Source of the DNA: an uncultured Alphaproteobacteria bacterium | GTDB taxonomy: Bacteria > Pseudomonadota > Alphaproteobacteria > Rhodobacterales > Rhodobacteraceae | DNA: 64,000 nt | Assembly: GCA_902596605.1 (NCBI GenBank) | Contig: CACJUU010000007.1 | Location: 1-64,000 of the forward strand | Reading direction: 5' to 3' | Shown here: in pieces, positions 27,592 to 33,920 of the stretch | Numbering within the stretch: the first letter of the stretch is position 1 | Layout of the letters: every line of letters starts with the position of its first letter | Program-made: the position numbers and the translations under genes | Notes under the pieces: generated by a model | Seen by the model: the letters and a program-made list of their open reading frames with translations, nothing else | Told to the model about the DNA's origin: nothing | The model's database searches: none

Positions 27592-28080
27592 TTAAACGTC
27601 GAATACCGATACTTTTTTCATCATTACCTCTTGTACCCACTTAAGATCAGGTACTTGATCAACCTGCCAACCGGGAGGACAGGCAACTTTCTTTCCAGAC
27701 CTTAATGAAAATAAAAAAGCTCTAAAATTTGTGACAATATACTTTTCTGTTCCGGATTGAGATCTTTCACCCTTAAACTCAGATGAAAATAGACCCACTA
27801 GTTTTCTTATAGACCCATCATCTTTGAATTTGACCTTTTGATACAAATATCCTCTTATAACTTCCTCCGCGCTCTCTCCTGCTTCAACTTCGACTAACGA
27901 ACCCAAAATTTTCTCACTGCACTGTTGTAGAAATTCCGCGGAGATCTCATTGTAATGAACTGCAATTTCATCTGTATATTTTTTTATAATAACATTGAGC
28001 GGCGCTGAGTAAAATAGGGACTCCCGAGCCGCATTTGCACAAAAAATACAAAGTATCCATCCTGGACAATGCAAGGCCAT
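27592..28080 (-). CDS. Unrecognised protein carried by the tRNA-Gln insert
   Basis: A 162-residue open frame with ATG start. The N-terminus (GWILCIFCANAARESLF) is moderately hydrophobic and could be a short export signal. Cysteines occur at residues 5, 11, 14, about 53 and about 135 (ACPPGWQVDQVP). The middle part (VEVEAGESAEEVIRGYLYQKV) looks like a normal soluble protein, with mixed charge and predicted helices. I do not recognise the family; the CPPG segment faintly recalls Rap1a/Tai-type proteins but not enough to assign it. As the only cargo of a tRNA-inserted element it could be an accessory or defence/immunity gene; that is speculation. Confidence 0.6.
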   Translation of the reverse strand: MALHCPGWILCIFCANAARESLFYSAPLNVIIKKYTDEIAVHYNEISAEFLQQCSEKILGSLVEVEAGESAEEVIRGYLYQKVKFKDDGSIRKLVGLFSSEFKGERSQSGTEKYIVTNFRAFLFSLRSGKKVACPPGWQVDQVPDLKWVQEVMMKKVSVFDV

Positions 28081-28347
28081 CCACCTATCCTTTCTATTGA
28101 CTTAAGTTTATAATATGAACTAATATGAAAAAAAACAAGAACCTAACGTCAACTCTGTTTGAATTCATCAAATACAAATTCAATATTCTAAAAATTCTGA
28201 GTTGAGCAGTTTGTTTAGCTTCGTTTTTCTTTCTTGTTATGAGAAAGCAACGCGCTTTATTACAACAAGCCGGATTTTTAAAAAGCTATAATTTCGAGAT
28301 TTGTTATAATCAAGAGATGAAACTTAGCAAATGATCGACCAAAACAT
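28081..28347. other. Non-coding part of the tRNA-Gln insert
   Basis: This is the left part of the 552-bp stretch without a recognised gene between the cargo gene and the DEAD-box gene. I see no RNA gene, no terminator and no recombinase remnant in it. It contains the presumed promoter region of the minus-strand cargo gene and is AT-rich. Confidence 0.5.
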
Positions 28348-28491
28348 GTGAATAACAATTTCAAAGACTTAAATATTTTCCTAAACACATTTTGGCTGGT
28401 TTTGACAACACTTTTGACAACAGTTTTCGTGATTTTCCTGATAACTCATAAGAAGCATGAGAAGGATAAGAACTATTTTAAAGGGTTATGA
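28348..28491 (+). CDS. Possible 47-residue membrane peptide
   Basis: A short frame with GTG start: N-terminus MNNNFKDLNIF, one strongly hydrophobic segment containing LTTLLTTVFVIFLIT, and a Lys-rich tail HKKHEKDKNYFKGL. The layout is that of a small single-pass membrane protein, but there is no Shine-Dalgarno before the GTG. The hydrophobic part coincides with the interspersed DNA repeat also found at 30037 and 30519; the same frame there reads LATLLTTVFAIIFIT and FLTTVFVISLKI. It may therefore be a real peptide with decayed copies, or only a by-product of the repeat. Confidence 0.22.
   Translation: MNNNFKDLNIFLNTFWLVLTTLLTTVFVIFLITHKKHEKDKNYFKGL
28406..28429 (+). repeat. Interspersed repeat, copy 1
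   Basis: The 24-bp sequence CAACACTTTTGACAACAGTT plus TTCG is identical to 30037-30060. From 28412 it also matches copy 3 (30519 onward) for about 24 bp. The unit TTTTGACAACA is itself repeated in tandem here (28400-28410 and 28412-28422). It lies about 95 bp inside the right attachment repeat, where recombinase arm sites would be expected. Confidence 0.8.
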
Positions 28492-28522
28492 GAATCCTGA
28501 TAACTCCTGACAACAATATCCA

Positions 28523-28571
28523 CGGGTTTTGATCCCGTGTACCGTAGGTTCGAATCCTACCACCCCAGCCA
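28523..28571 (+). repeat. Attachment-site repeat, right copy (3' fragment of tRNA-Gln)
   Basis: Identical to 27517-27565. It lacks the acceptor 5' strand, the D-arm and part of the anticodon stem, so it is not a functional tRNA gene. It marks the right junction of the insert with the chromosome; the DEAD-box gene begins 62 bp downstream. Confidence 0.92.
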
Positions 28572-28632
28572 CCCCATGAAAATTATAAATCTTAGCTATA
28601 TCTTTATTTTTATTATTCTATAGATTGAGCGA

Positions 28633-30027
28633 ATGCTTGAAACAAAATCTATTCCTGAAGAATTACAATCCTCAATAAAAGAAAAAGGGTATAACGAACT
28701 AACGACAGTTCAAAGCTTAGTGCTTGACCCTGGCAACAATGATAAAGATCTTCTGGTGAGCTCCCAAACAGGCTCTGGCAAAACACTTGCTTACGGGTTG
28801 TCAATATCGGTTGCTGGACTTAAAGAAATTCTGGATACAGATAACAAACTTAAAACTCTAATCGTTACCCCCACGCGAGAATTAGCTTTACAGGTTTTTA
28901 ATGAATTAACATGGCTGTATTCTAAGACTGAGATCAGAATCTCAACGGCGATCGGTGGGATGGATATAAAAAGAGAAAGAAAAAACATTTCTAAAGGAGT
29001 TGATCTTTTAATAGGAACCCCCGGAAGGATTAATGACCATATCCGTCGGAAAACTTTCCAACTAAATAATCTAAGATCGCTTGTCCTTGATGAAGCTGAT
29101 GAAATGCTTGACCTAGGCTTTAAAGAAGACTTAGACATGATTGTAAATCAAAGTCCCGCAAATAAGAGGGTACTTATGTTTTCAGCAACCATCCCAAAAA
29201 AAATATTGTCATTAGCATCAAAATACCAAAAAAATGCTGTCAGAATTGAAGCAACTAGCCTTGGCAAAGCCCATACTGATATTTCTTATGAAACATATTT
29301 AGTAAAAAAACATGATATTGAAAACGCAATATTTAACTTTCTTCGATTTCATGATGGTAAGACTATTATTATTTTTTGTTCTACTAGGAATGCTGTAACA
29401 CATATATCATCTAGAATATTAAATAGAGGTTTTTCTGTTGTCTCTTTATCTGGCGCATTGAATCAATCAGAGAGATTTAAGGCATTACAATCTATAAAAA
29501 ATGGTAGGTGTAAGATATGTGTTGCGACAGACGTAGCTGCAAGAGGTATTGACTTGGTTAACCTAGATATAGTGATACATGCTGAGCTCCCTCATAATCC
29601 AGAAACCTTAATACACAGAAGTGGGCGAACCGGAAGAGCTGGGAAAAAGGGTCGGAGTATTCTTTTTTGTTCACCTGGCGAGAAAAGAAAATATGAAAGA
29701 TTGATCAATTCGGCAAAGGTAAGTCCAGTTATCAACAAATTTCTTTCTCAAGAAGAAATAGAACTTAAAGATAATGAAAAGATCATAAACTACCTTTCAA
29801 CAAGCCGAAAAAAAAGTTCTAGTGAACTTAAGCTTGCTAATGAGCTATTAAGTCGGTTTTCTAATGAAGACATAGCCTTAGCGTTAATTGAAAATTTTAA
29901 AGGAAAACTTCCTCCTATAGAGGAGGTAGAAAGTCTTGGCGAAGAACAAATTGTTCAAATGAAAAGTGATCGAAAAAAAAAGAAAAGAGGCAGACAAAAT
30001 TCCAGACGTAACTTCAGAAAAAGATAG
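28633..30027 (+). CDS. DEAD-box ATP-dependent RNA helicase
   Basis: Unwinds RNA duplexes using ATP. The motif order is complete: Q-motif region (TTVQSLVL), I SSQTGSGKT, Ia TPTRELALQ, GG, Ib TPGR, II DEAD (LVLDEADEMLDLGF), III SAT, IV IIIFCSTR, V ATDVAARGID and VI HRSGRTGRAG. The C-terminus is short and ends in a very basic tail (KKKKRGRQNSRRNFRKR) that should bind RNA. At 464 residues it resembles CsdA/RhlE-type helicases without the large RNA-recognition domain. It lies just right of the tRNA-Gln insert; its stop is followed 10 bp later by copy 2 of the interspersed repeat. Confidence 0.93.
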   Translation: MLETKSIPEELQSSIKEKGYNELTTVQSLVLDPGNNDKDLLVSSQTGSGKTLAYGLSISVAGLKEILDTDNKLKTLIVTPTRELALQVFNELTWLYSKTEIRISTAIGGMDIKRERKNISKGVDLLIGTPGRINDHIRRKTFQLNNLRSLVLDEADEMLDLGFKEDLDMIVNQSPANKRVLMFSATIPKKILSLASKYQKNAVRIEATSLGKAHTDISYETYLVKKHDIENAIFNFLRFHDGKTIIIFCSTRNAVTHISSRILNRGFSVVSLSGALNQSERFKALQSIKNGRCKICVATDVAARGIDLVNLDIVIHAELPHNPETLIHRSGRTGRAGKKGRSILFCSPGEKRKYERLINSAKVSPVINKFLSQEEIELKDNEKIINYLSTSRKKSSSELKLANELLSRFSNEDIALALIENFKGKLPPIEEVESLGEEQIVQMKSDRKKKKRGRQNSRRNFRKR

Positions 30028-30036
30028 AAATATTGG

Positions 30037-30060
30037 CAACACTTTTGACAACAGTTTTCG
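30037..30060 (+). repeat. Interspersed repeat, copy 2
   Basis: Identical over 24 bp to 28406-28429, in the same orientation, directly after the DEAD-box stop codon. Beyond position 30060 it diverges from the other copies. Confidence 0.8.
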
Positions 30061-30069
30061 CAATCATCT

Positions 30070-30468
30070 TTATAACTTAGCTGTATAATCGCTACATTTG
30101 TGTAAGTCAGCCTTTTTTACAGCTAGACTTCTTAATTTCATGTTTTTCTCAGATGATGGTGCGGTCATCAAATCCAGAAAAGACTGATGACTGGGATACC
30201 AGATCCCTAAAGCTTCATGAATTTTCTGATTGCCGATAAGAGTAGCTGATGCCTCTGTTTGCCATAAAACTTTGCCTCCAACCTCGGCTAGAAGAATATT
30301 CAATATTTCCATGTAGTCTTTATAAAGTTTGCCATTTGGAAACTCAGCTTCTGCGTTGTACTCATTAAGATTCAACATGATAATTGAACAATCTTTTGAA
30401 GTTCCTGCAATCTCTTTAAATTTTTCTATTTCTTCGATATTGACATTAGGTAGATCAGCCAAATTCAT
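30070..30468 (-). CDS. DUF1330-like protein
   Basis: A 132-residue soluble protein with the pattern CSIIMLNLNEYNAEAEFPNG, LAEVGGKVLWQTEASATLIG and ALGIWYPSHQSFLDLMTAP, which resembles DUF1330 proteins (ferredoxin-like dimeric alpha-beta barrels) of unknown function. It is bracketed by copies 2 and 3 of the interspersed repeat, so it may have been gained or lost by recombination between them. A second DUF1330 protein is at 34849-35139. Confidence 0.7.
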   Translation of the reverse strand: MNLADLPNVNIEEIEKFKEIAGTSKDCSIIMLNLNEYNAEAEFPNGKLYKDYMEILNILLAEVGGKVLWQTEASATLIGNQKIHEALGIWYPSHQSFLDLMTAPSSEKNMKLRSLAVKKADLHKCSDYTAKL

Positions 30469-30518
30469 TCTCCATTAAAAGTATTTTTTTATTCTTCGTC
30501 GTATTTTAAAAAAATATT

Positions 30519-30542
30519 TTTTGACAACAGTTTTCGTGATTT
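30519..30542 (+). repeat. Interspersed repeat, copy 3
   Basis: TTTTGACAACAGTTTTCGTG and a few more bases match 28412 onward; the 18-bp core TTTTGACAACAGTTTTCG is shared by all three copies, all in plus orientation. The copy lies in a 231-bp gap (30469-30699) with no gene that I can see. Confidence 0.78.
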
Positions 30543-30699
30543 CCCTGAAAATTATGTACTATAAGAAACTTGGCAATTATTTGACTACTTATAAAAGGTT
30601 TATATTTAGTTCAATTATTATGTGCCAAACCTACAGGGTCTGTCCCATGTATATCTGATCAATGATTTTTTACCTATTATGAGGTACAAACCTGAAATT

Positions 30700-31113
30700 T
30701 TACTTATACATTTGCGCAATCGCAGGGATCACTCCTCGACGGTTCAGGCTTTGATTAACTGACGATGGGTTCAATATCTTTTTTAAATAATCCAATGCAT
30801 CCTGTGGATCACAATTCCCACACATGAAAATATCAAGTGAAGCAAAATTACGTTCTGGCCAAGTATGTATACTTATGTGACTTTCTGATAAAACTGTTAC
30901 ACCGCTTACGCCCATTCCTTCACCAAAAGGATGATAGTAGGAATGCAGAATGGTCGCGCCAGCCTTGCGAGCACTTTCTTCTATTGCCTCTTTTATAAAA
31001 TCTAAGTCACCCATTTGTTCCATGTCCCAAAAATCAGCAAGTATGTGCCTTCCTGCAAATTGATCGCCTGTTTTTGAACATGTTACGAAATAATCGCTAT
31101 CGAGATGGTTCAT
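30700..31113 (-). CDS. speH: S-adenosylmethionine decarboxylase proenzyme (class 1b type)
   Basis: Pyruvoyl enzyme making decarboxylated AdoMet, the aminopropyl donor for spermidine. Self-cleavage occurs in the SESHISIHTWPE motif, between Glu77 and Ser78; Ser78 becomes the pyruvoyl group. The helper residues His83, Cys98 and Ser70 are present. ATG 31113 is one base after the speE stop with GGCAGGA upstream; a longer frame to 31182 would run inside speE and adds a tail not found in the family. The 137-residue length fits. Third gene of the polyamine operon. Confidence 0.95.
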   Translation of the reverse strand: MNHLDSDYFVTCSKTGDQFAGRHILADFWDMEQMGDLDFIKEAIEESARKAGATILHSYYHPFGEGMGVSGVTVLSESHISIHTWPERNFASLDIFMCGNCDPQDALDYLKKILNPSSVNQSLNRRGVIPAIAQMYK

Positions 31114-31114
31114 T

Positions 31115-32026
31115 TTATCCTGCCTCCTCTTCTTTCTTGGATCTTTTATTAATGTCATCTTGGATCCAGGGAGGAAGAACAAAAGATGCCAAATGCATTT
31201 CTGGACTGTAATGTCTAGTTTTAAAACATGCTCTTTTAAAACGTTTGTTGAGTGTTTCTAAAAGGGGTAGTGACCAAGTGGAGTTGAGAACTCCAAAGCC
31301 CAGCGTCATGTATCCGCCATAATACGTTGGGATCGCAGCAATATAACAACTAGCGCTCAATCCTGCCTCCTCAAGGCAAGATAGAGTACTTCCAACCTCA
31401 CCTGATTGAAATTGAGGGACACCTCCTTGGGTGGAAACCACAGCATTTTCCTTAAGAATTTCAACTAGGTTTTTATAAAATTCATGGCTAAATAATTTCT
31501 CCCCAGGGCCTACAGGATCAGTTGAGTCAATTATAACCACATCGAACTTTAAATCTGTTTCTTTCACATACGCAAAAGCATCGCCAACTATTAGTTGCAC
31601 TCTAGTATCTTGGTAAACTTCACCTCCATTATTAACGCTAGGTATATATTCCACGCAGGCATCAATTACCATCTGATCAATTTCTGCCATGACAACTCTT
31701 TTTATGCCTTTATGGCGAAGAACCTCGCGTAAAATCCCACCATCACCACCGCCAATAATTAGAATATTCTCTGGTTTTTCATGTGAAAAAAGGGGTACAT
31801 GCGTCATCATCTCTTGATAAACGAATTCATCACATTCTGTGATCTGAATTATACCATCAATGGCTAGCACACGACCAAGTGTATCGTTCTCGTAAATTGC
31901 AATATCTTGATATTCGCTCTTTCCCTCAAATAAGGTTCTATTGATTTCAAAACCCTGAAATGCCTTGCTTCCTTGAAGGGTATAAATGCTTTCAACATCT
32001 TCTATGAAATTACGCCGCGCAGGCAT
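31115..32026 (-). CDS. speE: Spermidine synthase
   Basis: Transfers an aminopropyl group from decarboxylated AdoMet to putrescine. Family blocks: LAIDGIIQITECDEFVYQEMMTHVPL, NILIIGGGDGGILREVLRHK (cofactor loop), DVVIIDSTDPVGPGEKLFSHEFY (catalytic Asp region), VSTQGGVPQFQSGE and PTYYGGYMTLGF. It has 303 residues. An AAGGAGG ribosome-binding site lies six to seven bases before the ATG, inside the end of the upstream speD-like gene, which it overlaps by 17 bp. The paired speH directly follows. Confidence 0.96.
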   Translation of the reverse strand: MPARRNFIEDVESIYTLQGSKAFQGFEINRTLFEGKSEYQDIAIYENDTLGRVLAIDGIIQITECDEFVYQEMMTHVPLFSHEKPENILIIGGGDGGILREVLRHKGIKRVVMAEIDQMVIDACVEYIPSVNNGGEVYQDTRVQLIVGDAFAYVKETDLKFDVVIIDSTDPVGPGEKLFSHEFYKNLVEILKENAVVSTQGGVPQFQSGEVGSTLSCLEEAGLSASCYIAAIPTYYGGYMTLGFGVLNSTWSLPLLETLNKRFKRACFKTRHYSPEMHLASFVLPPWIQDDINKRSKKEEEAG

Positions 32027-32462
32027 TTCGTCCCTCCTTGGTAAAATTTTTTACATGAGCCTGATTTGCCTGATGGAATCCCCTGTCCATATTATGTATA
32101 TTGGTTTGAGTAGGTTTGAAATATTTTTTACAAATCCCAAGTGCAGCTTCGACGTCAAATGCTTTACAAGAAAAAACATCAATATACACCTGTCCGATAT
32201 TTTCAGCAAAATGTGCGGCAATATTGGAAGTTTCAATCATTTGAAGTAAAGTATAGCCTGCGGCCTCATGGGAATGCGTGGCGAAATGCTCAATTACTGG
32301 GTCACCGTAAGCTACCATGTCAATAGCATGTACTAGCTCTTTACTCCAATTCAGTATATTTTCTTTATCTTCTAGTAACTCTTTGGGACAACCATTAAAG
32401 TCTAATACTAAATGCTGACCCCATGGTGCTCGCGCCAAATTAGTTTCATTTTGTGTCGTCAT
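32010..32462 (-). CDS. Divergent AdoMet decarboxylase homologue (speD-like), possible pyruvoyl ornithine/arginine decarboxylase
   Basis: A 150-residue paralogue of SpeH at the head of the polyamine operon. It aligns without gaps across the active site: Ser79 (the pyruvoyl Ser in MIETSNIAAHF), His84 and Cys99 (DVFSC) are at the same spacing as Ser78, His83 and Cys98 of SpeH. However, the Glu before the cleaved Ser is Thr, the Ser eight residues before it is Thr71, and the HTWPE substrate segment is gone. AdoMet decarboxylase homologues that became pyruvoyl ornithine or arginine decarboxylases are known in bacteria. Since a true speH and speE follow in the operon and no other ornithine decarboxylase is visible, supplying putrescine (or agmatine) is a sensible role, but unproven. 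A strong AAAGGAG precedes the ATG. Confidence 0.82.
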   Translation of the reverse strand: MTTQNETNLARAPWGQHLVLDFNGCPKELLEDKENILNWSKELVHAIDMVAYGDPVIEHFATHSHEAAGYTLLQMIETSNIAAHFAENIGQVYIDVFSCKAFDVEAALGICKKYFKPTQTNIHNMDRGFHQANQAHVKNFTKEGRNACAA

Positions 32463-32735
32463 TTCTTTCTCCTTTAATGATTGGCATAGGCCAACGTACG
32501 ATAAAGAAAAAGCTCGCGATAAAAGGTTTAAACGTCAAATGCTCTGATGGTAATGTCACCGGTTATGGCATACAACGTTATTTAATAACGCAAACCCTCT
32601 CAAAACTAGGCGGATGGGACTTTATGCAGCAAGCATCGAACAAAGCCCGCCCCGAATTAAAAACATTTACGCCGTTGCATAACCATTATCTGAAATTTTC
32701 AGGGGTTAGAGACACGTGCGTAAGCGCATGTATAC
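32463..32735 (-). promoter_or_regulatory. Long structured leader of the polyamine operon (candidate regulatory RNA)
   Basis: About 270-410 bp precede the speD-like gene with no credible coding frame. Read on the minus strand, 32651-32609 folds into a nested stem: GGCGG/CCGCC, then GCTTT/AAAGT, an internal GTTCG bulge, and ATGC-TTGCT-GCAT at the tip; CCCAT bulges on the 3' side. Further upstream, TGCG-CTTA-CGCA (near 32717-32728) forms a short hairpin with flanking ACA/TGT pairing. Such a leader suggests RNA-level control. The speF motif, an RNA upstream of alphaproteobacterial ornithine decarboxylase genes, is an obvious candidate class, but I cannot confirm the match by eye. Confidence 0.55.
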
Positions 32736-32872
32736 AAAATTTTAAAAAAAAAGAAATAAAAAAATTCTTCAGCGTAAATTAATTGTTCAACTCTTAATCT
32801 TTCAAAAAAATTTTCAACGGATAATGTAAATGATCTTCATAAGTTAAAGTTAAAATGAAAAGGTTTCTTGAG
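32736..32872. other. Intergenic region between the polyamine leader and the next minus-strand gene
   Basis: AT-rich, without a gene; it should contain the promoter of the polyamine operon. I see no clear sigma-70 boxes or terminator hairpin. Confidence 0.4.
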
Positions 32873-33814
32873 TTAAAAATACTTAGAATTTACCCAAACA
32901 AAATCCTCAGCGTCACTAAAAAATTCAAAAGACTTTTCAGGGACAATTAAAGAAGTAATGGGTTTACTACAACCACTCGAATAGTGAGTGTTGGCGTCTT
33001 GTTTATTTTCTATGGTATCCATCCCTATATAGATATATGTGTCATCAGTATCTTTATACTGAGCAATACAAGAAAAAAGGTTGCTTGATAATATTGACGG
33101 TTGAAGAACGATATCTTTTACTTCTTGAATAAAACTATCTTTCATCATTATTACTAATACACTGAACGCTTTCGCCTCGGCACTAAACCTACTCAAGTTT
33201 TTATAGTTTGGGAACCATCCCCAAACAGGTCCAGAAAAAGATTCGGTACGACTTCCGTTAGTATATTTAATTAAAAGGTGATCTACAGAGTCCAACCAGC
33301 TGGTACCGACTCCTTCTAAATCGAGAGCAGCATCAATACTCTCCATAAAACTTACACAAACAAATTCGTTTTTTTTATTGAAGCCCATTTGACGTGTAAT
33401 AACATTTGGGTATTCTCTAGTATAAAGTTCAGTTCTGAACTGATCAAAACATCCATCCTTTGGTCGATACTTAACAATCATAACCACTTGTGGATCAGGA
33501 AATTTTTCATATTCATGATCAGATATTTCTCGATTAGATTTATAAACAGGAGAAGAAATAAGGCCGTTGTTGGAAACCTTTCCTGCCTCTAATGGGACAT
33601 TTTGATCCTCAGATTTATTTACTTTAGGTTGCAACAAATCTTTTCCATTTTTAAGATCAAGATTTTGAGGACGTTTCCAAAAGAATACGTGACATCTACT
33701 TTCGGGATTTGGAGAAACAGAAACTAACTCCCAGCCCTTACCACCCATATCTTTCATATGAGATGAACGATCGGTTGTATTGAAGGGTAGTTCTGTATCT
33801 TTATAATCCCACAT
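32873..33814 (-). CDS. Unrecognised protein, possibly with repeated alpha-beta barrel domains
   Basis: A 313-residue soluble protein. The N-terminal 50 residues (MWDYKDTELPF, MKDMGGKGWELVSVSP, VFFWKRP) resemble the DUF4177-type small domain often found alone. After a hydrophilic linker (about 50-105) comes a part with PQVVMIVKYRPKDGCFDQF and FVCVSFMESIDAALDLEGVG, which looks like an antibiotic-biosynthesis-monooxygenase/EthD-type dimeric barrel, and a similar C-terminal unit (AFSVLVIMMKDSFIQEVKDIV). No catalytic motif is recognised. It stands alone, 106 bp from the EamA gene on the same strand. Confidence 0.65.
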   Translation of the reverse strand: MWDYKDTELPFNTTDRSSHMKDMGGKGWELVSVSPNPESRCHVFFWKRPQNLDLKNGKDLLQPKVNKSEDQNVPLEAGKVSNNGLISSPVYKSNREISDHEYEKFPDPQVVMIVKYRPKDGCFDQFRTELYTREYPNVITRQMGFNKKNEFVCVSFMESIDAALDLEGVGTSWLDSVDHLLIKYTNGSRTESFSGPVWGWFPNYKNLSRFSAEAKAFSVLVIMMKDSFIQEVKDIVLQPSILSSNLFSCIAQYKDTDDTYIYIGMDTIENKQDANTHYSSGCSKPITSLIVPEKSFEFFSDAEDFVWVNSKYF

Positions 33815-33920
33815 AATTATTTTTTATATTTTCATTTTTTTTCAGGTTTAAATTAAATTCCATATTCCCAAGATACATGAATGTAAAACAAACTGAAATC
33901 CCTTAAACATATATCCTAAT

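Larger units (their letters stand above)
27566..28571. mobile_element. 1,006-bp insert in tRNA-Gln, no integrase visible
   Basis: The segment between the two 49-bp tRNA-Gln repeats, counted with one repeat copy, is 1,006 bp. It holds one apparent gene on the minus strand (27592-28080), about 440 bp without a convincing gene, and a short direct-repeat cluster near its right end (28400-28429, 28436-28447 and 28495-28506). No integrase, excisionase or replication gene is visible, so it is either the remnant of a larger element or a minimal one moved by an integrase encoded elsewhere. The att duplication is directly seen; mobility is inferred. Confidence 0.75.

Noticed and set aside
28400-28429. 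TTGACA in the interspersed repeats as a -35 promoter box
   Set aside because: No -10 box at a suitable distance in any of the three copies, and two copies lie where no gene starts downstream.
28523-28571. Second tRNA-Gln gene
   Set aside because: Only the 3' two thirds are present; the acceptor 5' strand and the D-arm are missing, so it is an attachment-site duplicate.
31986-32326. Plus-strand frames over the speD-like/speE junction
   Set aside because: Antisense to two recognised genes with active-site motifs; low-complexity translations.
32453-32782. 109-residue plus-strand open frame opposite the polyamine leader
   Set aside because: It overlaps the start of the speD-like gene, its sequence resembles no protein, and the region has better evidence as a structured leader on the other strand.
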